Positions 35,299 to 46,254 of a stretch of 64,000 nt of DNA are shown in pieces. The stretch's first letter is position 1, and every line of letters begins with the position of its first letter. The notes below the pieces were generated by a model. That model ran no database searches and was not told the origin of the DNA. It saw only the letters and a program-made list of their open reading frames with translations. Both the position numbers and the translations under genes were made by a program. The stretch comes from Ulva prolifera (lineage: Eukaryota; Chlorophyta; Ulvophyceae; Ulvales; Ulvaceae): positions 7,921,836 through 7,985,835 of the forward strand of contig CM041198.1 in the NCBI GenBank assembly GCA_023078555.1, in the 5' to 3' direction.

Positions 35299-38200
35299 TC
35301 ACTTCGCGATGATGTTCAGAATCTTCCCGGGCACAAAAATCACCTTCTTCACGTCCTTCCCCTCCAGCTGCTTCTGCACCGCGGGTAGGCCCTGCGCGGC
35401 CGCAAGCGCATCCTCCTGCGCCACCCCCACAGCCACCTCCACCTTCCCCCGCATCTTGCCGTTCACCTGAACCGGCAGAACCACCTCGTCCTCGACCAGC
35501 AGCGCCGCGTCCGCCTGTGGCCACGGCGCGTACGTCAGCGACTCCGCGTGGCCGCAGCGCCGCCAGCACTCCTCCGCGAGGTGCGGCGCGTATGGTGCAA
35601 GCAGGAGCAGCAGCGGCTCGAGCGCGGCGCGGGGCCGCCCCGGCCACTTCTTTGCCTCATTCATGAACTCCATCATGCCCGCGATCGCGGTGTTGAAGCG
35701 CAGGTCCTCGGTATCGAGCGTGACCTTCTCGATCGCCTTGTGCAAAGTTCGTAGCTGCGCCTTGCTCGGCTCGACGTCCTCCACCCCTGCACATGCATGC
35801 GCCGGTCGCCGGGCTCGATCATATAGATCAATATTAAGTAGCTGAGCCTGTTTTTGACTGTGGACGACGGCCCTGAAAATGCTGCGAGGCGCCCCAACAC
35901 TGTGGGTATGTACGGTGCCGCATGCCTGCGTACGTGCGCGCACGCATGGTGCGGTCAGTTGACGAGCAAATTGTTGCTTTGGAGCAGCCAGGGCTGCAGA
36001 TTAGGGGGTTGAGGTCTACGCGGTCTACAGCATCTCAATCTAATACATCACGCTCGGCCATGTATGCACGAAGCGGTGCATGTCCCTCAGCACCAGCACA
36101 GCAGCTGACCGGTGCTGCTGCCGGGTTTCGGAAGTGGTCAGAGGGAGGGGGGGGGGGGTCGGGGGGCACAACAGGGGTCTACACGTTGAACAACCGCGGC
36201 GTATCCCGAGAGCCTTCTCATTTCAGCACGTGAACAGCTAGAGATGCGCAGAATTTCTTACAGTCAGCAGTGAATCGGACTGCTACTGCACAGGAAATCC
36301 TGCAGCCAAACAGCAATGTGCAGAAACTCGGACGAATACTTTGTGCTTGCGTGGGAAGCGTGACGCTAGTGACGGACAGGGCCGGGGAGGCCGGAGCGCA
36401 CCGTTCTCGAAAAGGCGCCAGACGCGCGCAAGGAAGCGGTGCACGCCCTCCACGCTCTGCGTGCTCCACACCTTCGTGTCGCGCAGCGGCCCCATGAACA
36501 TCTCGTACAGCCGCAGCGAGTCCGCGCCGTACGCGCGCACGATCACGTCAGGGTTGACGACGTTGCCCCGCGACTTGGACATCTTGTGGGCGCGCGCCCC
36601 CACCGCCACCGCCTCGTCCGCCTTCAGCACGAACCGGTCGCCGACCTTCGTGATGTCCTCCAGCGCCACGCGTTCCGCCGTCGCGCCTGCATGCATGCAT
36701 GCGGCCCATAACCGCTGGGATCGGCTGCGGTGCGCGTTCCGGTCTACGGCACTGACCCACCACTGCTGGAGCCAGGGTGCCTGCGCTGCTGCGCGGCGTG
36801 CGCGTGGCGCCCGTGCAAGCATGGCCGTCCGGTGTCTCAGACGCTGTCTGTGAAGGTGTCTGGCCGCAGCCGTGAGCCACACGCATACCCAGCACGCACA
36901 GCAGGCAGCAAAGCATGTGCGCAGTGAGATCCGCCCACCGTACAATCCATTTTACGGAAAGAAACACAGGCACCATGGACAGCGTGTCGCGCCCTCGTCG
37001 GTTCACCGCTTCTACTCGCTCTGCCTGGTAGCACCGTATGGTACGCTGCCATGCATCCACCCAAGCTCCTGCAGGTATTGCACAAGCACAGGCAGAGCCG
37101 CGGCCGCGGCGCGGGGCGTACCGGGGGCCTCTGGCTGCGTGTACCTGCCCTCCGCGTCCCGGTACACGCTGTACTCCGTCTCCCCGAGGATCATGCCCTG
37201 CGACACGAGGCGCTGGAACGGCTCCGGCGCGCCGACGACCCCGAGGTCGTGCAGGACCTTGTGCCAGAAGCGCGCGTACAGCAGGTGCAGCACCGCGTGC
37301 TCCGCGCCTCCGACGTATAGGTCCACCGGCATCCAGTACCGCTCGAGCTCGGGGTCGATCATCCTGCACGGCGTGCACACTCGCTAATGCATGGCGCACA
37401 TGCATGCACATGCACACCCACGGCCACGCGTCGGCGCGCTCGCTCGGCATGCCCAGGGGTGCTGTACCGCCGGCATGCTTGGCGGTGCTACGGCCCGCAG
37501 CGCAGCATATCGACCTCACAACGTCACCGGCACGCTCACAAAACAATAGCGCGACGTTCGAGGGCCGGCTGACAATATCTGTAATTATAGGACCATGCCG
37601 GGGCGGCACGCGTCGAGCGGGAGCGGCACCTGCCGTTATTCTTCGGGTCGATATACCTCAGGTAGTACCAGCACGAGCCCGCCCACTGCGGCATCGTGTT
37701 TGTGTCCCGCCGTGCCGGCCCCCCCGTCCGCGGGTCCGTCGTCCGCAGCCACTCCGCCGCGTTCACCAGCGGGCTCTCCGGCTTCCCCGACGGCTTGAAG
37801 TCGTCCATGTCCGGCAGCGTCACCGGCAGCTGGTCCTCCGGAACCGCCACCACCTCGTCGGAGCCCTCCGGGTACACGACCGGGAACGGCTCCCCCCAGT
37901 AGCGCTGCCGCGCAAACAGCCAGTCACGCAGCTTGTAGTTGATCTCCGCCGTGCCGGCGCCGGCGGACTCGAGCCACGCGATGACGGCGGCGCCAGCGGC
38001 CGCCGTCGGCTGGCCGGAGATGTCGAGGGAGTCGGAGGAGGAGTTGACGGAAACGCCGTGGGAGGTGTACGGGAGCTCAGCCTCGGAGCCGTCGGCGGGG
38101 GCGACGACCTGCAGGGGCCGCGGGCGGTGTGAGCCGCAGCGTGCGAATACGCATGGGGGCGCGGCTGCAGATACAGGGACTTCACATGCATGACGGCGGT

Positions 38201-41200
38201 AAGGAGAGCAGCTGGTACGCCGCACATCACACAGCACGCACCCTCGAGTTTGTTTGTGCGAGGCTCGCCCCCTGGTTTGCATGGGCCTGTGCGGCTGCCT
38301 GTTCTGCGCATGGGGGCGTATCCAGAGACAGGGAGCAGCGCTCTGTTCCTCAATATCATGCCGAAGGTAGCCGCAACAGCGTTACTTCTCATAACAGCAG
38401 ACGCACCGTGTTGGGCACAAAGCATACTGGGCGCGCGTGGTGTGCTGTGTGCTGTGTGCACAAAGCGCAACGGCCGTGTGTGGTGTGCTGGTGCAGAATG
38501 GCCACGGATGTAGGAGCTCTTTTGAGCGCGCGTGGTGCGTCTACGTCCACGCTGCATGTCACACAGCATGCATGCGCTGCCGCTGATGCAGCAGCACCAC
38601 ACACCGCCTCGCCGACACTCTTTGCTGCGCAACCACAACGCGCGGCCACCTGTCCATGCAGACGCACAGCACAGCAGCGTGGCGCAAGTGGCGCGGGTGG
38701 GCAGACAACAGCACGCACCTGCTTAATCGGCAGCCCAAACTCCTGCGCAAACTCGTAGTCCCGCTCGTCGTGGCCCGGCACGGCCATGATCGCCCCCGAG
38801 CCGTACGACCCCAGCACGTAGTCCGCAACGTACACCGGTAGCCGCCCCCCGGTCGCCGGGTTCACCGCGTGCGACCCCAGGAACAGCCCGGTCTTGCCCT
38901 TCTGCAGCTCTGTGCGCTCCAGGTCCGACTTGCGTGCGGCGGCCGCGACGTACTCCGTCACGGCGTCTGCGCGGTCCGGGGTTGTGAGGGCCGGGAGGAG
39001 CGGGTGCTCCGGCGCGATGACCATGTAGGTGGAGCCGTGGAGGGTGTCCGGGCGGGTGGTGAACACCTCGAGCGCGCCCTCGGCGGTTGCACCCTCGCCT
39101 GCCTCCACCTGCGCACCGGGATCCGCTTCTGTCGCATTTCGCTTGAACGGCGAGATGACGGCTGGCGGGAACCAATAACGGGCCATTGCATGGCAGCGCA
39201 GTACAGCGGCCTCCGAGCCACCCGGGCCGGGGGGGGGGGGGGGGGGGGGGGGGGAGGTCCTGGGGGGGTCCGCGGGCATGGTACTCCGCTACCTCGCGCA
39301 CCACCACAGACGGCGAGGGGCTCTTGGAGGGGATCAAGAGTTCCACTCACCTAGAAAGTGGTCACGGCAGCGACCCCATCGCGGTGCGCACCTGGAAGGA
39401 GATGCGGGCGCCCTCGCTGCGGCCGATCCAGTTGCGCTGCATCTCCTTGATGCTGTCGGGCCAGTCGAGGGTGTCGAGGTCGTCGAGGAGTCGGTCCGCG
39501 TAGCGCGTGATGCGGAGCATCCACTGCTTCATCGGCAGCCGCACGACGGGGTAGCCCCCGCGCTCGCTCACGCCGTCCACCACCTCCTCGTTCGCCAGCA
39601 CCGTGCCCAGCTCCGGGCACCAGTTCACCGGCACCTGCAGCGCACCCGCCCGGTGACCGTGCATGGGGATGTCATGCATGAAGCCAATGCATGGCGTATT
39701 CGCTGCCACGCTCGGCGGCCGTGGCGTAGGTGTGTGCGGAGGCATCTGTGGTTCTCTGTCGCTGCAGCGCAGCTGCGCAGTGATTGAGAGGCTGGTGCAC
39801 GGCACATGTGCTGCCATGCGCGGAGGTATGTGGCCGTGGCGTAGGCGTGTGCTTAGACGCGTGTGTGTTGTGCGGTTGCGGCTGCTGCCATGCCCCGTGC
39901 CCGCTGCCCTCTGCACCCCGCCCGCGCGCAGCCCCGCCGCCGCCTGCACTTGCTGCTGACGCGGAAGCTGCCTGACCGCCGCCCACTCCCGGAACCTGGC
40001 ACGCAAAGACAATGCATCGGGATGCTTTGCTGGGTGTCTTCGGGGTCTGCCATGCCACGGCCCGTGTCCACGCATCGGCATCCCTGTGCCCGCCGTCTCT
40101 GCGGCTGCGCAATTCATCTTGCCGCCCACGCCACACACCTGGGGCCGTCCAAGAGCCCCCCGACGTGCCCTCAAATAGCCCCCACGGATGGCCACGCCGG
40201 CCTGTAGCGGCATGGAGGCCACCATGGCGCTGCACCCCCCGCTGCACCTGCCTCCGCAGCACGCAGCAGGAGGGGCGCACGGCGCCGGGGCGCTTACCGG
40301 CGCGGAGCAGCCCGCCATACAGAAGGCGCGGCGCGGCTGCGGTTCTGCGCCGCGGTGATGCTGTAGCCGCGGCTGCGCGACCGCGACTGTGCGGCAGCGG
40401 CGGTGCAGGATTGGCGACGCGGCAGTGGCGGTGCGGCAGAGGCGATACAGCAGCAGGGGTGCGGCAGCAGCGGCGGGGGCCGCACCTCGGCCTGGTAGGC
40501 GAGGTCCATGTCGAGCAGCTTCGTGAAGATCCACTGCGTCCACTTGTAGTACTCCGGGTCCGTCGTCGAGAGCTCCCGCTGCCAGTCGTACGAGAACCCG
40601 AGCGCCTTGAGCTGCTGCCGGAAGACGGCGACGTTCTTCTCCGTCGTGACGGCGGGGTGCGTGCCCGTCTGGATCGCATACTGCTCCGCCGGCAGCCCAA
40701 ACGCGTCCCAGCCCATCGGGTGCAGGACGTTGTGGCCCGTCATGCGCTTGTAGCGCGCCATGATGTCGGTCGCGGTGTAGCCCTCCGGGTGGCCGACGTG
40801 CAGCCCGGAGCCGCTGCACAGGCGCGCGCTGTGTGATGACTTAGTGGCAACGGTGGAACGGCGTCGCTTCTGATGCGGTGGTGCATGCAGGCGCCCCGAT
40901 GTCGGTGGGGGGGGGGCATATGTGTTGACTGTAGTTACAACGGACAGAGGCCGGGCATGGAGCCGGTTCTCGGAAACCACTTGCAAACCCACTCACTCAT
41001 GCATGGCACTAGGCCGGGCGCGAGCGCGTACCACAGCCCTGCATGCATGTATGTGTGGATGTGTGGGGCGACAGTGGCAGGGCGACGCCAGAAAGCGCTC
41101 TGCGGGGGGGTGACACATCCGCGTGCTTTAGGAGAGGGAGCGGGCGGAAGTGCATCGGAGTAGCGAGGGGATGTGGGATGTGCACATAGGTGGGCAGGTG

Positions 41201-42175
41201 GTGGGCAGGTGGCTGCCACCCTGGGCTGCAGCAGGCCGGTGTGAAGGTTGTGCATCGATGGCCGGCACAGCCAGGCAGTCCTGTGGACTGCACAAGCTGT
41301 GCAGCACGATGCCATGGAAAAGTTGAATCTCTCGTCAGGCTCTTTCCAGGGACGGTGCAAGGTAACAGCTGTGGCGTCCAGCAGCAGCTGTGGCAAGGAG
41401 CAAGCTGGTGGCGAGAATGCCCGGGCCGTGGGATACTGCGTGTGCGATGATGGCTCACGTGTGTGAGAATACATCAGTGGAGGCAGGCGTGAGAAGTCAA
41501 TATGCGAGCTGCGTCGGTGCTGATGCGCTTGCTACGCGCCCAATCTGCGGGGCCCTGACGAGTCCACCTGATGCGCAGGGTCGCCATCTGTGACCGTTTC
41601 ATCGCCTGTTGCACCACACGTGACGGGAGCAGTCATGCAGCAAGACATAAACGTAAGCCTAGCTAAAGCAACGTCTGCTCGTATCAAAGTATGTGGCAGT
41701 CCGTAACGAGGCCGGCACAACGTGGAGCTGTTGGGAGCTGCCAGCCCCGTGCGCTCGTTCAGAGGAGCTTGCCCATGACAACTATGCGGGCAAGCAGCCG
41801 TACCACTGACTTGCATACACCTGTGAACGATGCGAATTCAGCACGACATACAACCTTTGAGATGCTCAGGCACTCGCACCTGGGGTATGGGAACATATCC
41901 AGCACATAGTACTTCGGCTTGGACGTGTCCACCTTCTCGGGAGTCCTGAATGTCTGCTGCTCCTCCCAGTATGCTTGCCATTTACTCTCAATCTCTGTGA
42001 ATGGATATGCCTGGCTCACTCGTTCTGTGGCATCGCTGGCCTCCGTTGCGAGTGTGGCACCCTCTGTGCCTGCAACCGCGGACACCTTCTGTAGACACCA
42101 TCGCTGCGCCGGCTTGACGGAACTATGCTGAAGGTATCGAAAAGCAGCCACGCTGCTACGCGGAATGGCTTTCAT
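35299..42175 (-). CDS. LeuRS: Leucyl-tRNA synthetase, bacterial/organellar type
   Basis: Eight exons (41880-42175, 40486-40813, 39392-39634, 38719-39108, 37630-38108, 37122-37363, 36402-36686, 35299-35786) close in phase to 916 residues, i.e. a bacterial-type LeuRS of about 860 plus a leader. Start at 42175 ([20 protein letters not shown]) gives a basic Ser-rich organelle targeting sequence; in-frame ATGs at 42217 and 42232 are alternatives. Class I motifs: [17 protein letters not shown] (HIGH), the [15 protein letters not shown] segment, the CP1 editing domain with [14 protein letters not shown] and the conserved [11 protein letters not shown], the [10 protein letters not shown] segment, [16 protein letters not shown] (KMSKS), the anticodon-binding helices, and the C-terminal [13 protein letters not shown] domain. 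It charges tRNA-Leu in plastid and/or mitochondrion; only the cytosolic enzyme is of a different type. Introns contain long G runs, and several acceptors read GCATGCAG or close to it. Confidence 0.96.
36146..36158. repeat. G13 homopolymer in a LeuRS intron
   Basis: G run (C run on the sense strand) between the last two LeuRS exons, followed closely by GGGGGG; potential G-quadruplex on the plus strand. Confidence 0.85.
39229..39254. repeat. G26 homopolymer in a LeuRS intron
   Basis: Twenty-six consecutive G on the plus strand (C on the sense strand) in the intron 39109-39391. Confidence 0.9.
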
Positions 42176-42554
42176 GTACCCCCGATGGCCGCAAGCGGGG
42201 CTGCAAGGGATGTGCATGGCTACGCCTATCACCCTAAATCTCCGACGGTTGCATAGCGAGCAGCATCAGTTGGTCGACAGCACAAGTTAGTAATCAAAAG
42301 GGTATATCAGTACATGGAGGTGCCGGTGCGTGTCCCAAGGCAGGCGCCATGCTTCAGTGAACCAAGGAATGCACATCGACGTGAACCACAAGCCCAAGAA
42401 CGCCTAAGCCACGGCGCAGGAGCAGTTCCAACCATGGACTCAAGTCGCAGCACATGACGTACGCCTGCCGATGATGCTTCTTCATTTTTGCTCTGCAGCA
42501 TCTCTCAGTGCTGACTGATTGTGTCTTCTGTGCGCATAGGTTGCAGCATTCAGC
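42176..42554. promoter_or_regulatory. Shared upstream region of LeuRS (minus) and LYR gene (plus)
   Basis: The two start codons are divergent and 379 bases apart, so this interval probably contains both promoters. No TATA-like or other element stands out; the inference rests on gene orientation only. Confidence 0.5.
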
Positions 42555-42815
42555 ATGCCGTCTACAGCCCTTGCACTGTATCGCAGCTTCATGCGAGTCG
42601 CGTCAAGAATGCCAACCGGCCATCGTCGTGACTTCGTACTACGCCGAGTAAGATCGGAGTTCCGTTCAAACGCGAATTGTAGCCCAGATGAACGTGAAAC
42701 GCTGCTACTGTATGGCTCGACCATGCTGGACCAGGCGTCTGAACAGCAGAAGCACTTGGTCCGGTGTAAAAAAGAAGGATTGCTGGACTCCGAACTGCTT
42801 CCGGAAGAGCGGTGA
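42555..42815 (+). CDS. LYR-motif (LYRM) mitochondrial accessory protein
   Basis: A single-exon frame of 86 residues with the signature of the Complex1_LYR family near the N-terminus: ALALYRSFMRVASRMPTGHR, then an arginine-rich helix (RRDFVLRRVRSEFR) and a conserved-type ending (LYGSTMLDQASEQQKHLVR). Length is normal for the family. LYR proteins are three-helix mitochondrial adaptors that bind acyl carrier protein and assist Fe-S cluster or respiratory-complex assembly. The sub-family cannot be settled; the RxMPTxxRRxFVxRxxRxEFR pattern resembles plant LYR proteins better than ISD11. Head-to-head with the LeuRS gene. Confidence 0.82.
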   Translation: MPSTALALYRSFMRVASRMPTGHRRDFVLRRVRSEFRSNANCSPDERETLLLYGSTMLDQASEQQKHLVRCKKEGLLDSELLPEER

Positions 42816-44230
42816 TGCTTAGCGTCTGATTCACAGCTGCCTGCGGGAGCAGTGGCGAAACGCCGGCAGCTGTAGCTGCTGATGACTGTCAAGACTTAAA
42901 GAAGCCGGCCAGAACTTGACTCCTGAGCGCAAGATCCCTGTCTCCATGTGGTGCTCGGAAGCACTGAGTAATCAGGCGGTGCAGCCATCGGGGCCCAAAT
43001 CCGAACATTGATCAACCAAAGCAGGCCTCGTCAAGTCGTCAGGTACATCACTAACTCCCCGTGTATGAGTATGCTCCTAATTAGCTGTCCAATTCATCTT
43101 CCATCGAGAGCCTCGATGGTCCTGACTCTGCTGTCTTGGCACTTGAAGATCATGCACATGCACATGCAGCATGGTGTCCCTGCCACGAGCTGAGCCAGGC
43201 CCATGCAACTGGTGGGACAATTCCATGAGACCATCGATATGACTTCATGTCCACGCTGCATTTGACGTGCTTGTGTGTGGCGTGTCAATCGAGCTTGCAG
43301 TGATCCATGTGAGACAATCTACAATGAGTCAACATCTCCTGGTATGCATGATCAAAGATCAGTGAAACTTTTCACTAAGCAGTCGATTTGGAGGGGCAAG
43401 CGTGTGTAGCACACGATTCACCTGCTATTGCTTGTCAGCATTAATCACTCGGAGTGCTGTGACACAATATAGACTCGGCAATCGCAGTTTTCAATATATG
43501 AGATAATCCAGAATATACATATCTGATAGCCTTCCATGATGAAGCCACGTTGGGGTGAAAAGATGATCTCTCTCGAAGATGCCTCAAAGTCATGTTGCTG
43601 ATCAAATTCACAGTACATGCCTTCTATCAAGCCCACCCCTGTCAAGCAACAAACGAGCGCATCTTTTCGCTATGAACCACTACTTGTGACTATTTTTTCC
43701 AAACCTGCGTGTGACGGATTTCCGGAAAAGCAATGGTCCCGCGCAAATTGCCACGCAACCTCGATAACTCAACATTTTGAACGGGAGTCTGGCGCCCTGC
43801 CAACCGGAATTGTACTCCCGACGAGGCGCCTCGGCCGTGTTCCTTTGTCCTGTGCAGATTCGATGTGGCTGACGCCGGTGCCGCATTTGAGAGTTTTTCG
43901 CACAGCTTGGCCGTTGGTGATCCTGTAGCGCTCCTCCGCTGCACTCACTGCTCGCGGCGATGTCTGCAATATACCCCCTCTCTGATTTGTTTCCAAAGGC
44001 AATCCCGTCTCCTCATCAAGTGTTTGACAACAGCGAAGGATGCTCTTTGCTTGTGCTGGCATGCCACTGTGCAATGATCCGAGATGTGAGATACCAGGAC
44101 AAACGTCGTTGATGTGCCATGGACTGCGTATATACTATCATATTGTAGTTTAAGCCGATCACGCGTTGTTGTGTCAGAGCATTTCATTGTCTCTGGGTCA
44201 GCAAGGCTGTTTATCGATTTATTTTTGTAC
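42816..44230. other. No supported gene; may include 5' exon(s) of the PI31-like gene
   Basis: Short frames only. A segment at about 43866-43930 (MADAGAAFESFSHSLAVGDP) could be an upstream exon but is not needed by any phase I could check. Confidence 0.3.
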
Positions 44231-44800
44231 AGACGTGGGTGACAGAGACACAGTTGCGCAGGGATACATCCTCACGACCGAGGACATGTCATCAAGTTAT
44301 TCAGGCTATAGGCTGCCATCGGATTGGAACAGCAGCAGCACGACATGGTCTCTGCGGTACACGCACGATGCATACGAGAACGAATTTATTCTGGAAGCAC
44401 ATCGAAACAAGACACAACTACTCATCCGCGTTCTAGAAGATCCCGTGGCTGATGGTGAGCAGGGTGCACCGATGAAAGTGCAGGTGAGTGTGAATCTCCC
44501 TCGTGCGCTGTGATGGTATGACGCGTGCCCGCCGCGCGAGGGCTCAGAACTGGAATAGTGACAGACAGTGGCGATGTGAATGCAGCAAATAGGCCTCAGT
44601 GCTGATCGCTACGTGTTGGATGTGGGCTTGCTCAATGTCCGTTCATGGCAAGGCGTAATGTCTGACGAGGCTGTGGGGAGATTCTCCACTCTTTGGAGCC
44701 AGCACATGGCGGGGCCGCTCATGGCATCTGCCACACCAAGACAGGCCCAGTCTCTGAGAAGAAAATCGCACAGGCTGGCAAATGGCAGCAGTATGCAGCC
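44231..44800 (+). CDS. PI31-like proteasome regulator (partial model)
   Basis: Exon 44231-44483 follows TTTGTACAG and reads YRLPSDWNSSSTTWSLRYTH, then FILEAHRNKTQLLIRVLE; this matches the PI31 N-terminal (FP) fold, where an L-P-x-x-W-N stretch is followed by x-x-L-R-Y and a beta-hairpin. It joins in phase 0 (GTGCAG|GTGAGT ... AATGCAG) to an exon from 44586 (GLSADRYVLDVG, then SDEAVGRFSTLWSQHMAGPL), equivalent to the L-N-x-D-D-Y and following helix of PSMF1. PI31 binds the 20S proteasome and modulates its activity and assembly. The start and the Pro/Gly-rich C-terminal tail were not found; a hydrophobic stretch near 44890-44940 is open but unassigned. Confidence 0.58.
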
Positions 44801-46254
44801 CTTGACAGTTGCAGCATGTCATTGGCCACGGCCAATGTAAAGCCATCGTGGCCATGCAAACCACGTCAACCATACAGATAGAATCATCCTTGCTCAAGCT
44901 CCTGCCGCTGATCTTCCTGGTACCAGGGCTGTTTTGTTGGGTCAAGGTGGTTTGCACAGGCGTGGGGTCTGTCAACTTGGTTGACGTCTGTTCCTAGTAC
45001 GACAATGCACAGGATATAATAGTGCCTGCTCTATCTCCATACGCTCCCCCTATCATTTACCCTGTCTGGTTGTTTTCTCCAGGTACCTGCTACATGAACA
45101 TGCGTGCACCACTCGGTCCACCATTGGGTGTGCTGTAGCCTCCATTCACCCATGTCTTGCTGTCCATCCCAGTCTTGCTCCCTGGCTTGCTTCCCCTACC
45201 TTTTTGTCGCTTGCAGCATCAAATTACCTTCTGCATGCAGGCTGCCCATACAATTATTTGAGTTCCACCTCTGCATTAACAGTGGTGGTCGTCGTGGGAG
45301 CCGCCGTGGCTGGCATGCTGCTTGCCTATCGCTCCCAGATGTTTACATTAAAAACTGCCTGCCGATCGTCCGCTCGATAGGCACACCGGCCGCAGGAATG
45401 GAACAGACTGCAGCGGCCAAATTTAGGACCTGGGCATGGTCAATGCGCACCACAAGCTGCTGCAGCTGTTCCTAGATTTGATGGCAGATGGCGAATGCAT
45501 GTTTTGAAAGCATGTTTGCGAACGGAATGATGTGTATCTCTGAGGCAAGGCTGAGGTTTCAGTTGCGGCATGTGAACGTGTTCATGCACAGCACGGAGTC
45601 TACCTCCAGAGACAGGTGCAGCGGAAGCTGAGACTCCGATCTCGAGTTGGTGATGGAGCTGAAAGTGTAGTGTGAGTTGCTCTCCTCTTGAGAGCAAAAA
45701 GTGTGACATAACTTGTGGAGCACTGTTGCTGACAAAGAGCGACGCTGCTGTTGTGCAGCTGATGCTTGTATCATGGGCCATGATGCAAGGCTTGAAGGAT
45801 TTACGTTTTCGAATGAGCCTAAGGTAGCATATGGCATCATGATACCTTGTAACAGACTTCAATCTGATCGACTCCTGCTCGTCGGATCTGGCCGCCTGAT
45901 GTTGTATATACGCGGCCGCAAGGCATCGCTGAAGGCGTGGGGACATCGCTCCGCAACATCATGCATGCAGAACCCAACTGACGCGCTATAACGCCTTGCA
46001 GCTATGCTGCAGCTTCAGAACTTTGACAGATCACGATTCAATGTGACAGTAGAACATTTCCTTACAATGTTATCGTTGGCGTTGCTGATGTACGCACTGG
46101 CAGGGTCGTATCGTTTGTTGACCACGTTCTCGGTGTGAGCGTGCCCGGCACAGGAGTGCCCGTGTTCGCTCAGGATTCATGGGTACCCCTGCTTGGAGCA
46201 AGGATGGACATTATGTCACAACACCATCTATCATCGTGGCAGATGCTCTTGCAG
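44801..46254. other. Unassigned; isolated hydrophobic exon-like stretch near 45245-45390
   Basis: After GCATGCAG at about 45240 one frame encodes TVVVVVGAAVAGMLLAYRSQ and stops soon after, a plausible C-terminal membrane anchor. No upstream partner was found; it might be a last exon of the preceding gene or a small gene. The first exon of VPS35 should also lie in this interval. Confidence 0.3.

Noticed and set aside
39362..40819. 485-codon minus-strand frame with Arg/Ala/Gly-rich product
   Set aside because: It crosses two LeuRS exons in the wrong frame plus the intron between them; LeuRS exon frames explain the region.
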